Origin: CBDCCV01 sp965215025
Lineage (GTDB): Bacteria; Bacteroidota; Rhodothermia; Rhodothermales; Salinibacteraceae
DNA length: 64,000 bases
Direction: 5' to 3'
NCBI GenBank assembly: GCA_965215025.1
Contig: CBDCCV010000001.1
Span: 2,378,121-2,442,120, forward strand
Position 1 is the first letter of the stretch. Every line of letters starts with the position of its first letter. Positions 1 through 7,649 of this stretch are shown here, piece after piece. Made by a program: the position numbers and the translations under genes. The notes below the pieces were generated by a model that was given only the letters and a program-made list of their open reading frames with translations, did not search any database and was not told where the DNA came from.

Positions 1-674
1 AGATCGCGGCCCGCCCTGCAGTCAAGCGCGTGTGCGACGTAGGCGGCGGCGCCAACCCGGTGCTCTCCGCCGAGTTCGTTGCCGCCCACGGGCTGACGTA
101 CCACGTGCTCGACATCTCGGCCGAAGAGCTGGCTAAAGCTCCAAGGGACTACGTCAAAATCGAGGCAGACATCGCGGCCCCCGACTTCCGCTTGCCTCAC
201 ACCTACGACTTGGTCTTCAGCAAGTTCGTGGCCGAGCACGTGGCCGATGGGCGACGCTTCCACCGTAACGTGTGGAACATGCTGGCGGAAGGAGGGCATG
301 TGCTCCACCTCTTCCCCACGCTCTACGCCCTGCCGTACCTGGTCAACCTGGCGCTGCCCGAAGCGCTCACGCAACGCCTGCTCGGCTTCTTCAACCCGCG
401 CGACCGCTACCAGCACGACAAGTTTCCGGCGTACTACCGCTGGTGCCGAGGGCCTACGGCGCGCCAGGTAGGCCGCCTCGAAAACATCGGTTACGAAATT
501 GTCGAGTACGGCGGCTACTTCGGATCGCCCAACTATTTTGCTAAGGTGCCCTTCTTGAAGAAGCTGGACCGGCAGCTCTCCGCCTGGCTCGTAGAACACC
601 CCGCGCCTCAGTTCACGAGCTTCGCCTGCGTGCACCTGCGGAGGCCCGCTGCGTCGTGGGGCCGCCGCCTTTAG
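1..674 (+). CDS. SAM-dependent methyltransferase, 5'-truncated by the window
   Basis: The reading frame is open from base 3 to a TAG at 672-674, so the gene starts before the window. Translation begins with a run leading into VCDVGGGANP, the glycine-rich SAM-binding motif I of class I methyltransferases. Further in are an acidic segment and DLVFSKFVAEHV, which fits the motif II region. The C-terminal half (LHLFPTLYALPYLVN onward) is less typical and probably substrate-specific. The GTG at base 30 falls inside motif I and cannot be the true start. The gene converges on a sulfotransferase with a 4-base overlap. The following genes are polysaccharide-type, so a sugar or small-molecule substrate is plausible but unproven. 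Confidence 0.75.
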   Translation, partial: IAARPAVKRVCDVGGGANPVLSAEFVAAHGLTYHVLDISAEELAKAPRDYVKIEADIAAPDFRLPHTYDLVFSKFVAEHVADGRRFHRNVWNMLAEGGHVLHLFPTLYALPYLVNLALPEALTQRLLGFFNPRDRYQHDKFPAYYRWCRGPTARQVGRLENIGYEIVEYGGYFGSPNYFAKVPFLKKLDRQLSAWLVEHPAPQFTSFACVHLRRPAASWGRRL

Positions 675-1702
675 TCTTCAGATGAGAAGACGCGGCGCAG
701 CCGGCGGCGCGAGCGCGCCAGGGGAGGATACGTCACCGTGTAGTGCCGGATGTCGCGCCGGCGCCAGCACTGGAGGTGCCAGTACGCCGTTTTAAGCGCG
801 AGCGCCAGGCGGGCGTTCAACGGGAGCGCATCGTGACGTCGAATTGGCACGTAGCCGAACTCCCGCATCTCCTGCGCGCAGACGCGCTCCACGATGCCGA
901 CCTTGGCCGGGGCGAGGCGGTCTTTCCAGGCGTCGATCTTGTCAGCGGAAATGGGCCGCGTGGCGGCGGCGTTGAACGTCGCCGCGGCCGAGGGCTTCAT
1001 GTAGGCGTCGGCCTCTTCGTGGAAGCGGAGCATGGACGGCTCGTACGGCTCGTCCAGAAAGGCGCACACGGCGCGGAGCGTCTTCTCAGGCGCGCGCACG
1101 AGGTCTTCGTAGCGGAGCGTCATGCGCCGCGCTGGCGGCACGGCGCGTTCGAGGAGGGCGCGGCCGGCGGTGGCGTGCTTTCGCCGCGCCAGGGCATTGA
1201 ACACTACGTCGTCGGAGAAGAACGAGGCCCGCTGCATGGAACTGACGCCGGCGCGCGGATCGCGCACCACGTAGATGAACCGGGCCGCCGGAAACATCTC
1301 CATAAGGACGTCGGCGTAGAAGAGGTTGCCGGGCGTTTTCTCGCCCCATCGCGCCTTGCCGTGCAGGCGCGCCCACGTCTCCAACGCCGTCTGATACGGC
1401 GCGCGCAGGTCAAAGGGCCGGTGATTGAGAATCTCGCTTTGGAGACGGGCCGCGTCCAGCCCCGGCATCAGGCGGGCGGCCTGCTGCGCGAAGCCTTTGA
1501 CGAAAGCGGCGTACTGCTCGCGCGTGAGGGGCGGGCGGCGCCAGCGCGCGACGGGCACGCCTGCCACGTAGGAGCCGAAGTAGATCAGCTCCTCGGGGAT
1601 GGCGATGCGCGAGTGCGCGTTCAGGATCAGCCGCAGGAGCGTGGTGCCTGAGCGGTTGGCGCCTACGATGAAAATAGGAGATGCGGCGCTTTCGTCAGCC
1701 AT
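671..1702 (-). CDS. Sulfotransferase family protein (343 aa)
   Basis: This is a PAPS-dependent sulfotransferase fold protein. The N-terminus carries PIFIVGANRSGTTLLR, the P-loop-like 5'-phosphosulfate-binding loop, at about residues 8-23. YVVRDPRAGVSSMQ in the middle is the 3'-phosphate-binding motif, and WGEKTPGNLFYAD precedes it as in the Sulfotransfer_3 group. The ATG at 1702 puts the P-loop eight residues from the start and has AGGGA upstream; a longer in-frame start at 1744 would add an unsupported tail. It is the first of three sulfotransferases read in the same direction and resembles the one at 2597-3622 along its length, which suggests an older duplication. The likely acceptor is a glycan, because an exporter and an SLBB protein follow. 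Confidence 0.9.
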   Translation of the reverse strand: MADESAASPIFIVGANRSGTTLLRLILNAHSRIAIPEELIYFGSYVAGVPVARWRRPPLTREQYAAFVKGFAQQAARLMPGLDAARLQSEILNHRPFDLRAPYQTALETWARLHGKARWGEKTPGNLFYADVLMEMFPAARFIYVVRDPRAGVSSMQRASFFSDDVVFNALARRKHATAGRALLERAVPPARRMTLRYEDLVRAPEKTLRAVCAFLDEPYEPSMLRFHEEADAYMKPSAAATFNAAATRPISADKIDAWKDRLAPAKVGIVERVCAQEMREFGYVPIRRHDALPLNARLALALKTAYWHLQCWRRRDIRHYTVTYPPLARSRRRLRRVFSSED

Positions 1703-1716
1703 GTTCCCTTTTGTTT

Positions 1717-2454
1717 TCAGGCGGCCTGCGGGCTTAGCGCACAATGCTCCAACAGCCGCTCGTACTTGGCGTATACCTCGGGGAAGCGCCGCTCCAGGTC
1801 GAGCGCCTGTTCCTCCGGCTCCGGCTGCCGCTTTGCTTTGCTGGCGTCTATACCTCGGTTCGAGTAAAGCGGGGTATAGGCGTGGCCTTCAAGCATGACC
1901 GGGTCAAAGGCGAGACCGAGGTGCCCGGCCACGGCGCGCATGGCGCGCTCCGGCTCCGAGACGAGCTGCTCAAAGGAGAGCAGCAGCAGCTCCTCGCCCC
2001 GCCGCGCCCGTACCTCGTCCAGGATCTCGATGCCGCGGCACCACCTGTAGGTAGCCACCTCCAACGGCTGCTCCCCACGCTTCATGATGGAGGCGATCAC
2101 GGCCGGCCCGTCGCGCACCGTGGCGACGAGCCGCAGCGGCTCTTCCCACGCGAAGTAGTCCTCGATGGAGACGAGCGCCTCGGGCCGGTAGGCGAAGTGG
2201 CCGCGCCGGGTCAGCGCGTGGAACAGGCGCGGACCGAACAGACGCACCCAGAGCGGCCTCCGCTGGCGCATCTCGATCTGGTTCGGGACGCACAGCTTGT
2301 TGCCCACCACGGGCTTACCCACGATGTTGCGGACGGCCTCGCCAAAGTCCTCGTACAGCATCGCCACCTCCGGGTGGCGCCCGATCATGGCCGCCAAAAG
2401 AGAAGTGCCCGAGCGCGGCGTGCCCAACACCAGTACGTGCGTGATGTCATCCAT
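1717..2454 (-). CDS. Sulfotransferase family protein, short form (245 aa)
   Basis: The protein begins MDDITHVLVLGTPRSGTSLL, with the phosphosulfate-binding loop at residues 10-18. VATVRDGPAVIASIMKRG near residue 115 is the 3'-phosphate-binding segment. It is shorter and more divergent than its two neighbours. The ATG at 2454 was chosen because upstream in-frame sequence reads as the shadow of the neighbouring sulfotransferase frame. The start lies 142 bases from the stop of the upstream gene, and its own stop lies 14 bases before the next start, so the three probably form one transcript. The acceptor is unknown; sulfation of an exported polysaccharide is the natural guess from context. Confidence 0.85.
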   Translation of the reverse strand: MDDITHVLVLGTPRSGTSLLAAMIGRHPEVAMLYEDFGEAVRNIVGKPVVGNKLCVPNQIEMRQRRPLWVRLFGPRLFHALTRRGHFAYRPEALVSIEDYFAWEEPLRLVATVRDGPAVIASIMKRGEQPLEVATYRWCRGIEILDEVRARRGEELLLLSFEQLVSEPERAMRAVAGHLGLAFDPVMLEGHAYTPLYSNRGIDASKAKRQPEPEEQALDLERRFPEVYAKYERLLEHCALSPQAA

Positions 2455-2596
2455 TACTAACTCGATCAGTTCAGGGCGGTGGCGTTGCGGGCGCTCGCGT
2501 TTTTCGTGGCGGCTCTCGCCTGCGGAGTGCGCCTTGCTCGCTGCGGTGGAGGCGCCTGCCGCGTTTGGTAGAAGAGCAGAAAACAGGGCGCGGCGA

Positions 2597-3622
2597 TCAG
2601 TGCTCTTGACCGGGGCGGGCGGCGCCGAGCAGGCGACGCAGGCGGCTGCGGGTGCGCCCGAACATCGGATAAGAAATTTCGTGGCCGCGCCGGTCCGGCT
2701 GCCGCCGCTGCTGGAGTTTCCAGTACAAAGTCTTTGCCAGGATGTCGAGCCGGCCCAGCGGGCCTGGCGAGGCGCCCGACGGCGCGTAGCCGAACGACGC
2801 CATCGCGGGTCCGCAGATGGCCTCGACAACGCCCACCTCCCGTGGCGAGAGCGCCGCTTTCCAGCGGTCGATATGCTTGGCGTCCACCGACTGTGTGATA
2901 GAGGGCGTGCGGATCTTCGGCCCCATGTACTTCTCAGAGTCCTTGTGGAACTCGAGCAGGGCCGGCTCGAACGCCTCGCCCACGAACGCGCAGATGCGCC
3001 GGAGGTGGGTTTCCGGGTCGCGCACGACGTCCTCGTACCGCACCGTGAGGCGCTGGCGCGCCGGCACCGAGGCTTCGAGCAGAGCATAGCCGTGGGTGGC
3101 GGCCTGATGCCAGTTGAGGGCGTTCAGCGCCGTATCGCCTGAGAAGTACGTGATGGCGTTCATCGAGCGCACAACGGCCCGCGGGTCGCGCACGAGGTAG
3201 ACGAACCGGGCCTCAGGAAACATATCGGCCAGGACGTCGGCGTAGAAGAGGTTTTGCGGCGTCTTCTCACCCCAGCGCTCTTTGCCGTGGTGCCGCGTCC
3301 ACGCCTCGGCGGCGATGCGATAGGGCGTGCGCAAATCGCGCTCGGGCCGGCTCAGGATATCGTCTTCGAGCCGCTTCAGGCCTACGTGCTCGAACACGTA
3401 CGTGCGGCGTGTCAGGAAGCGGCGGATGAAGGCCCGGTACTCGGCTTCGGAGAGGCCAGGCGCCTGCCACTGCGCGGCGGGCACGCCGTCCGGCAGCTCC
3501 GTGAAGTACTTGAACTCGTGCGGCACGGCGAGGCGCGAGTGCGCGTTAAGCATCAGCCGCAGCATGGTCGTGCCGGAGCGGCTCGCGCCAACGATAAAGA
3601 ACGGGGGGGCAGCGTGTGGCAA
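2597..3622 (-). CDS. Sulfotransferase family protein (about 341 aa, start uncertain)
   Basis: FFIVGASRSGTTMLRLMLN is the 5'-phosphosulfate-binding loop, and YLVRDPRAVVRSMNAI is the 3'-phosphate-binding motif. WGEKTPQNLFYADVL and RLTVRYEDVV are shared with the sulfotransferase at 671-1702, so the two are paralogues. The start is unclear: the frame stays open to 3772, but that extension is Arg/Ala-rich and looks non-coding. I take TTG at 3622, six residues before FFIVG, by analogy with the paralogue. A seven-G run at about 3604-3610 lies just inside the gene, and an indel there could hide the real start. Role as for its neighbours: probable glycan sulfation. Confidence 0.8.
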   Translation of the reverse strand: MPHAAPPFFIVGASRSGTTMLRLMLNAHSRLAVPHEFKYFTELPDGVPAAQWQAPGLSEAEYRAFIRRFLTRRTYVFEHVGLKRLEDDILSRPERDLRTPYRIAAEAWTRHHGKERWGEKTPQNLFYADVLADMFPEARFVYLVRDPRAVVRSMNAITYFSGDTALNALNWHQAATHGYALLEASVPARQRLTVRYEDVVRDPETHLRRICAFVGEAFEPALLEFHKDSEKYMGPKIRTPSITQSVDAKHIDRWKAALSPREVGVVEAICGPAMASFGYAPSGASPGPLGRLDILAKTLYWKLQQRRQPDRRGHEISYPMFGRTRSRLRRLLGAARPGQEH

Positions 3623-3797
3623 AGGTGGAATAGCTGAGCCGAGTGAGCGAGAAGCGGGGCAGGCCTCGAGAAAAGCCGCGCGCCGGCGACCCCAAGCGCT
3701 GCCCCTTGCGCGCGAAGCGCCGGCGCGCCGGCCGGACGCAGGACACACCGAGGGGGCGTGCTCCCCAACCAACGAAATGCGTCCCGCAAAGAAAAGC

Positions 3798-5609
3798 CTA
3801 AGCCAACTGGAACTGGATGGCGTGGTACTCCCAGAGCTGCCCCTTGCGGCTGAGGAGTTCGTCGTACGTGCCCTGCTCGACGATCTCGCCTTCTTCGAGC
3901 ACCACCACGTGGTCGGCGTTCTCTACCGTAGAGAGGCGGTGCGCGATGGCGATCACCGTACGCCCGCGCATAAGCCGCTCCACCGACTCCTGCACGAGCT
4001 TCTCCGAGACGCTGTCCAGGGCGCTCGTGGCCTCGTCGAGGATGAGGATCTCGGGGTCGCGCAGCAAGGCGCGCGCGATGGCGATGCGCTGGCGCTGCCC
4101 GCCGGAAAGGCGCACGCCGCGGTCGCCGAGCATCGTGTCGAAGCCGTTCTCCATCTCCTTAATAAACCGGAGGGCGTTGGCCTGCTTGGCGGCGTCTGCG
4201 ATGACGTCCATCGGCGCGTCGGGCCGGCCGTAGGCGATGTTGGCACGCACCGTGTCGTTAAAGATAAAGGTGCTCTGGCTCACCACGGCGATCTTCTCGC
4301 GCAGCGTCGAGAGGCTGAAAGCACGTAGGTCGGTCCCGTCCATCAAGACGCGCCCTTCGGTCGGGTCGTGCAGGCGGGGGATGAGGTCCACGAGCGTGGT
4401 CTTGCCTGCGCCCGAAGCGCCCACGAGTGCGGTGGTCTTACCGCGCTCGATGCGCAGGCTGATGTCCTTGAGCACCGGCTCGCCCGGCTCGTAGGCAAAG
4501 GAGACGTCCTCGAACGTGACCGCCTCACGGAGTGGCGGGGCGGGGCGGTCGCCGTCGGACAGGTAGGGCTTGTCGTCGCGGCGGAGGAGGTCGGCCACGT
4601 TCTGGAGCGCGGCGGAGAACTCGGCCCAGCGCCCGCGCTCGCCGTTAAGCTGGTGCACGATAGGCACAAGGCGGAAGAGGGCAAGCAAGAACACCAAGAG
4701 CGGCGCCACGTCGAGCGCGCCGGGCAGCACGTAGAACTGCACGGCCAGGATAAGCACGCCGATGAGCACCGTGCCGAAGCAAAGCTGCGAGATGGGCTGG
4801 ACGAGCTGGCTGCGGCGGCTCGACTCGATCACGGCCTCGGCCAGGTCGTTGGCCGCTCCCTGAAGCCGGTCGCGCTCGAACCGCTGCATGTTAAAGGCCA
4901 CCACCGTGCGAACGCCGTCAATAAACTCCGAGGCCGAGGACGTGAAGTGGCCGTTGGCGCGCGTCACGTCCTGCCCGCGCTGGCGGATCGCCTGGATCAG
5001 CCACGTCATCGCCAAGACGAGCGCGCCGAAGAAAAAGAGCACGAGCAGGGAGAGCTTCCACGAGATCCAGAGCATGAGGCCGACGTAGACCAGGAGCAGC
5101 GTCCCGCGCGAGACCACCGTGACGACCACGCCGAGCGCCTGCGCCACGCGGCTCAGCTCGTTGGTGAGCGTGTTGAGGATCTCGCCCGCGCGCGTCTTCG
5201 AGAAGAAGCGCAGCGAGACGGCCTGGAGCTGGTCCACGATCCGCATCCGGAAGTCCTCGACGATGAGCACGCGGCTCTTCACCCCGTAGAAAGAGGCAAA
5301 GTAGCCAAAGATTGCGCGCAGCCACATCGTGGCAAGGATCACGGCGCAGATGCGGTACATCCGCTCGATCTTCGGCGCACCCACGCCCAGGACATGCTGG
5401 TCCACCCACGCCAGCCCCGTGCGGAAGCCGGCGTCCGAGGAGGCGTCCGAGAGGTTGTCCAGGAACGGCACGAGCAGCCCAACGCTGAACCCCTCGAACA
5501 AGGCTGCTAGGAGCGACACCACCACCGTTAAGGCGACGAGGTGCCCGTACTTCCGAAAGCTCGGGAGCAGAATCCGCCTGTGCTGAGCGGAAGGGGAGAG
5601 GCTGGGCAT
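3798..5609 (-). CDS. ABC transporter half-exporter, MsbA-type (603 aa)
   Basis: A fused transmembrane and ATPase half-transporter that would dimerise in the inner membrane. The first 330 residues hold about six hydrophobic helices (the first is VALTVVVSLLAALFEGFSVG). The C-terminal domain has Walker A GASGAGKTT, the Q-loop VSQST, signature LSGGQRQRIAIARALL, Walker B ILILDEATSALD and the switch His in IAHRLST. Length fits the MsbA/lipid-glycan exporter group. It lies between sulfotransferases and an SLBB export protein on the same strand, so export of a lipid-linked or sulfated glycan is likely; the substrate cannot be read from sequence. The start ATG at 5609 precedes a short basic N-terminus. 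Confidence 0.92.
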   Translation of the reverse strand: MPSLSPSAQHRRILLPSFRKYGHLVALTVVVSLLAALFEGFSVGLLVPFLDNLSDASSDAGFRTGLAWVDQHVLGVGAPKIERMYRICAVILATMWLRAIFGYFASFYGVKSRVLIVEDFRMRIVDQLQAVSLRFFSKTRAGEILNTLTNELSRVAQALGVVVTVVSRGTLLLVYVGLMLWISWKLSLLVLFFFGALVLAMTWLIQAIRQRGQDVTRANGHFTSSASEFIDGVRTVVAFNMQRFERDRLQGAANDLAEAVIESSRRSQLVQPISQLCFGTVLIGVLILAVQFYVLPGALDVAPLLVFLLALFRLVPIVHQLNGERGRWAEFSAALQNVADLLRRDDKPYLSDGDRPAPPLREAVTFEDVSFAYEPGEPVLKDISLRIERGKTTALVGASGAGKTTLVDLIPRLHDPTEGRVLMDGTDLRAFSLSTLREKIAVVSQSTFIFNDTVRANIAYGRPDAPMDVIADAAKQANALRFIKEMENGFDTMLGDRGVRLSGGQRQRIAIARALLRDPEILILDEATSALDSVSEKLVQESVERLMRGRTVIAIAHRLSTVENADHVVVLEEGEIVEQGTYDELLSRKGQLWEYHAIQFQLA

Positions 5610-5704
5610 CAGTGAAGTTTCAGGTTGCGCTTAAAAGCAGAGGGCAGCAGGGGGAGAGACCGCGCGCGGCCCGGTCTCTCCGTTGCCGCTCGGGCAAGGG
5701 TCTG

Positions 5705-6205
5705 TCAGCGGTCTAAGATGCCCAAACGGAAGAGCAAGAGCACGAGCGTCGTCCCCGTCCCAACGAGTTGGAGAATGGTGCGGAAGCTGATGCGGCGCTG
5801 GCGCTCGACCTCAAGCTCAAGGATGTCGCCCCCTTGCAGGTTAGGGTAGGTAGCTCCCTCCTCCAGGAGGTCTTCCATAAGCTTGCGGTAGATCTGGCGT
5901 CGTTGGCTCTGCTCTCCCCGGTAGATGACCAGCCACAGGCGCTCGTTGTACTGCTCGTCTTCTCGAAGCGTGGGCACGCGCGCGGCCGAGAGCAGTTCGA
6001 TCAGGTCCACCTCAGGCTCGACGCGCCAAATGCCAGGCCGCGCCACGCTGCCCCAAATGTAGATGGTCATCGTGGCGCGGCCGGGGCGGAAGAACTCGTA
6101 CGTGAACGTCTCGCCCCCGGCGCTGGTAGCGACGCCTTGAGCGGTGGCCGGGAGAGCCAGCCCCAGGGCCAGGAGCAGGCAGCAGGTCGGAATACGGAGT
6201 GGCAT
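5705..6205 (-). CDS. Secreted SLBB-domain polysaccharide export-like protein (166 aa)
   Basis: The ATG at 6205 gives a signal peptide (MPLRIPTCC then a Leu/Ala-rich core ending near PATAQG). The mature part contains MTIYIWGSVARPGIWRV, the characteristic SLBB beta-grasp opening (G-x-V-x-x-P-G), followed by a soluble domain. It ends with a hydrophobic stretch TTLVLLLFRLGILDR that may anchor it in a membrane. Full-size Wza-type export proteins are longer and carry a poly_export domain, which is absent here, so this is an accessory SLBB protein. It is the most upstream gene of the minus-strand polysaccharide block and probably opens that operon. A 71-base longer in-frame start exists, but it lies ahead of the signal peptide. 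Confidence 0.8.
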   Translation of the reverse strand: MPLRIPTCCLLLALGLALPATAQGVATSAGGETFTYEFFRPGRATMTIYIWGSVARPGIWRVEPEVDLIELLSAARVPTLREDEQYNERLWLVIYRGEQSQRRQIYRKLMEDLLEEGATYPNLQGGDILELEVERQRRISFRTILQLVGTGTTLVLLLFRLGILDR

Positions 6206-7649
6206 CGTTCGTGGCAGGTGGTGTTCGGCGATGATGGAAGCGCGTGCAGGCCGCAGCGGGCGCATGGACGCGCAGGCCCGCGCATGATAGAGATAGAATA
6301 GAAGAGCGTCGCGCTTGCAGGTTCAGCTTTTGAATGAACCGAGGCCGGAGCTACGGAGCAAGCCCATAGAGCAAGCAGTGCTAAGCGTACCGCGCCGCGT
6401 AGTGACGTAACAGAGCGTGCGCGCAAAAAGAAGCAAAATTCACGCTTTGCGCGTGCAACAGCCTAACAAGCACCGCCCCGCTTTACCGGAAAAGCCCGCC
6501 GCCGAGGCGTTGCGCGCCGCCAGCGGAGGAACTTGCGCGCCCTAGTTGGACGCAACAAACGCGCCAGCAGACGAATCCCTCCTGCCAAAGCGCTTTCCGG
6601 ACGCGGCGCGCGCGTTCCGAGCGGCCTCGGTGCAGTAACGAAGCAGTATCCGCGCGGTAACGAAAACGGCAGTAAAAGCGCGTCCGGGGCACGCCGTGGC
6701 TTCTTCGGTACGCCGGACAGAGGCCTGGCTTCATTCTGAGTGCGGCGAAGGTCTGTCCCATTGGAGTTCACCCCGGCACCAGGGTGGGGAATCCCCCCTC
6801 GTCCGGTCTACTCCGGCGCAGGAGATCCTTTGCTCTGCTGAGGATGGCTGAAGAGCGGGCTTGCCGCCCTCCCTCACAACTTGAGTTGGCATAGCGCCAC
6901 CTCCGGAGTAAACCACGACAAAGAGGAGCACAGCGCGCTGTACGTTCGTAAGGGAGTTGTCCCAGGCATTGTGCGATGGCGTCCAGGCAAGGCTACGCCG
7001 GCATCCGCATTAGGCCTTGTTTCACGAACCGCGTACGGGGGCCTGTGCCATAAACAAAATGCTGCACGCGAGAGGCTTGAAGCGGACTGGGCGGCCGTGA
7101 GGAGATGGGGCCGGGGTTGCCTTCACCAAAAAGAACGTGTTCGTTGCGCCAAAGCGATTCCCATCGCTGCCTTTAGGCGTTTATCTTGCGTTGGACGACG
7201 CACGTGCGGCGGCGACGAACAGGCTGGCCGAAGCCGTCAGGACGAAAAGGCGAAGAAGCAAAACACGAAGGACTTCACCTTTGATACAGAGATTTTTGCA
7301 CAGAAAGCCTGCGCTAAGAAAGCTCCCGCCCTGTTGGTCAACGGCCGGCGGCGGCTCCTACCGCAGCGCTGTACGCGGATATCAGTCCGTTAGAGGAGTG
7401 CGCCGCAGGCGCATGTTCAATTGTAGGGAATACTCACAGCGGTCAAGGATATTCTTCGCTTTTCCTTGCCGGCTTCTGTTCATATTGCTGCTCAGGTGAG
7501 GCAACGCCTCGGAGAGTGCCGTATCGTATTAAGCATGAGGAAGCAGCCTCGACGCCTTCCGTTTTTCGAGATTACAGCATTCTTCTGTACGAATTTTCTA
7601 TTCTCCTTACTAAGCGAGTTTTCTTCCTAAGCGAAGCGCGCGTAACCGA
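6206..7649. other. 1.4-kb gene-poor spacer before the lasso cluster
   Basis: No convincing gene was found on either strand. The longest open frames (6881-7393 and 7137-7499 on +, 6463-6771 on -) have Arg-rich or patchy composition, no recognisable domain and no good start context. The left part holds a degenerate inverted-repeat element (6727-6910). The right part from about 7240 is more A/T-rich and should contain the promoter of the lasso operon, but I cannot identify a firm -35/-10 or -33/-7 pair. Confidence 0.6.
6727..6910. repeat. Degenerate palindromic intergenic element
   Basis: A left arm at about 6730-6754 (CATTCTGAGTGCGGCGAAGG) pairs imperfectly with a right arm at 6821-6847 (GATCCTTTGCTCTGCTGAGG). 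This is the same CATCCTGA...GAAGGATCT / AGATCCTTC...TCAGGATG design seen at 43469-43549. TCACAACTTGAG at 6874-6885 matches the end motif of the element at 25902-26051. A nested perfect 8-bp pair, TACTCCGG (6809-6816) and CCGGAGTA (6903-6910), flanks the right half. Boundaries are approximate. Confidence 0.45.

Noticed and set aside
3623..3772. N-terminal extension of the third sulfotransferase
   Set aside because: The Arg/Ala-rich 50 residues have no counterpart in the paralogue at 671-1702 and would need a TTG start; a start close to the P-loop is simpler.
6881..7393. 170-residue open frame in the spacer before the lasso cluster
   Set aside because: No domain, erratic composition and low-complexity Lys/Arg runs, and the overlapping frame 7137-7499 is equally long. 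Neither looks like a protein.
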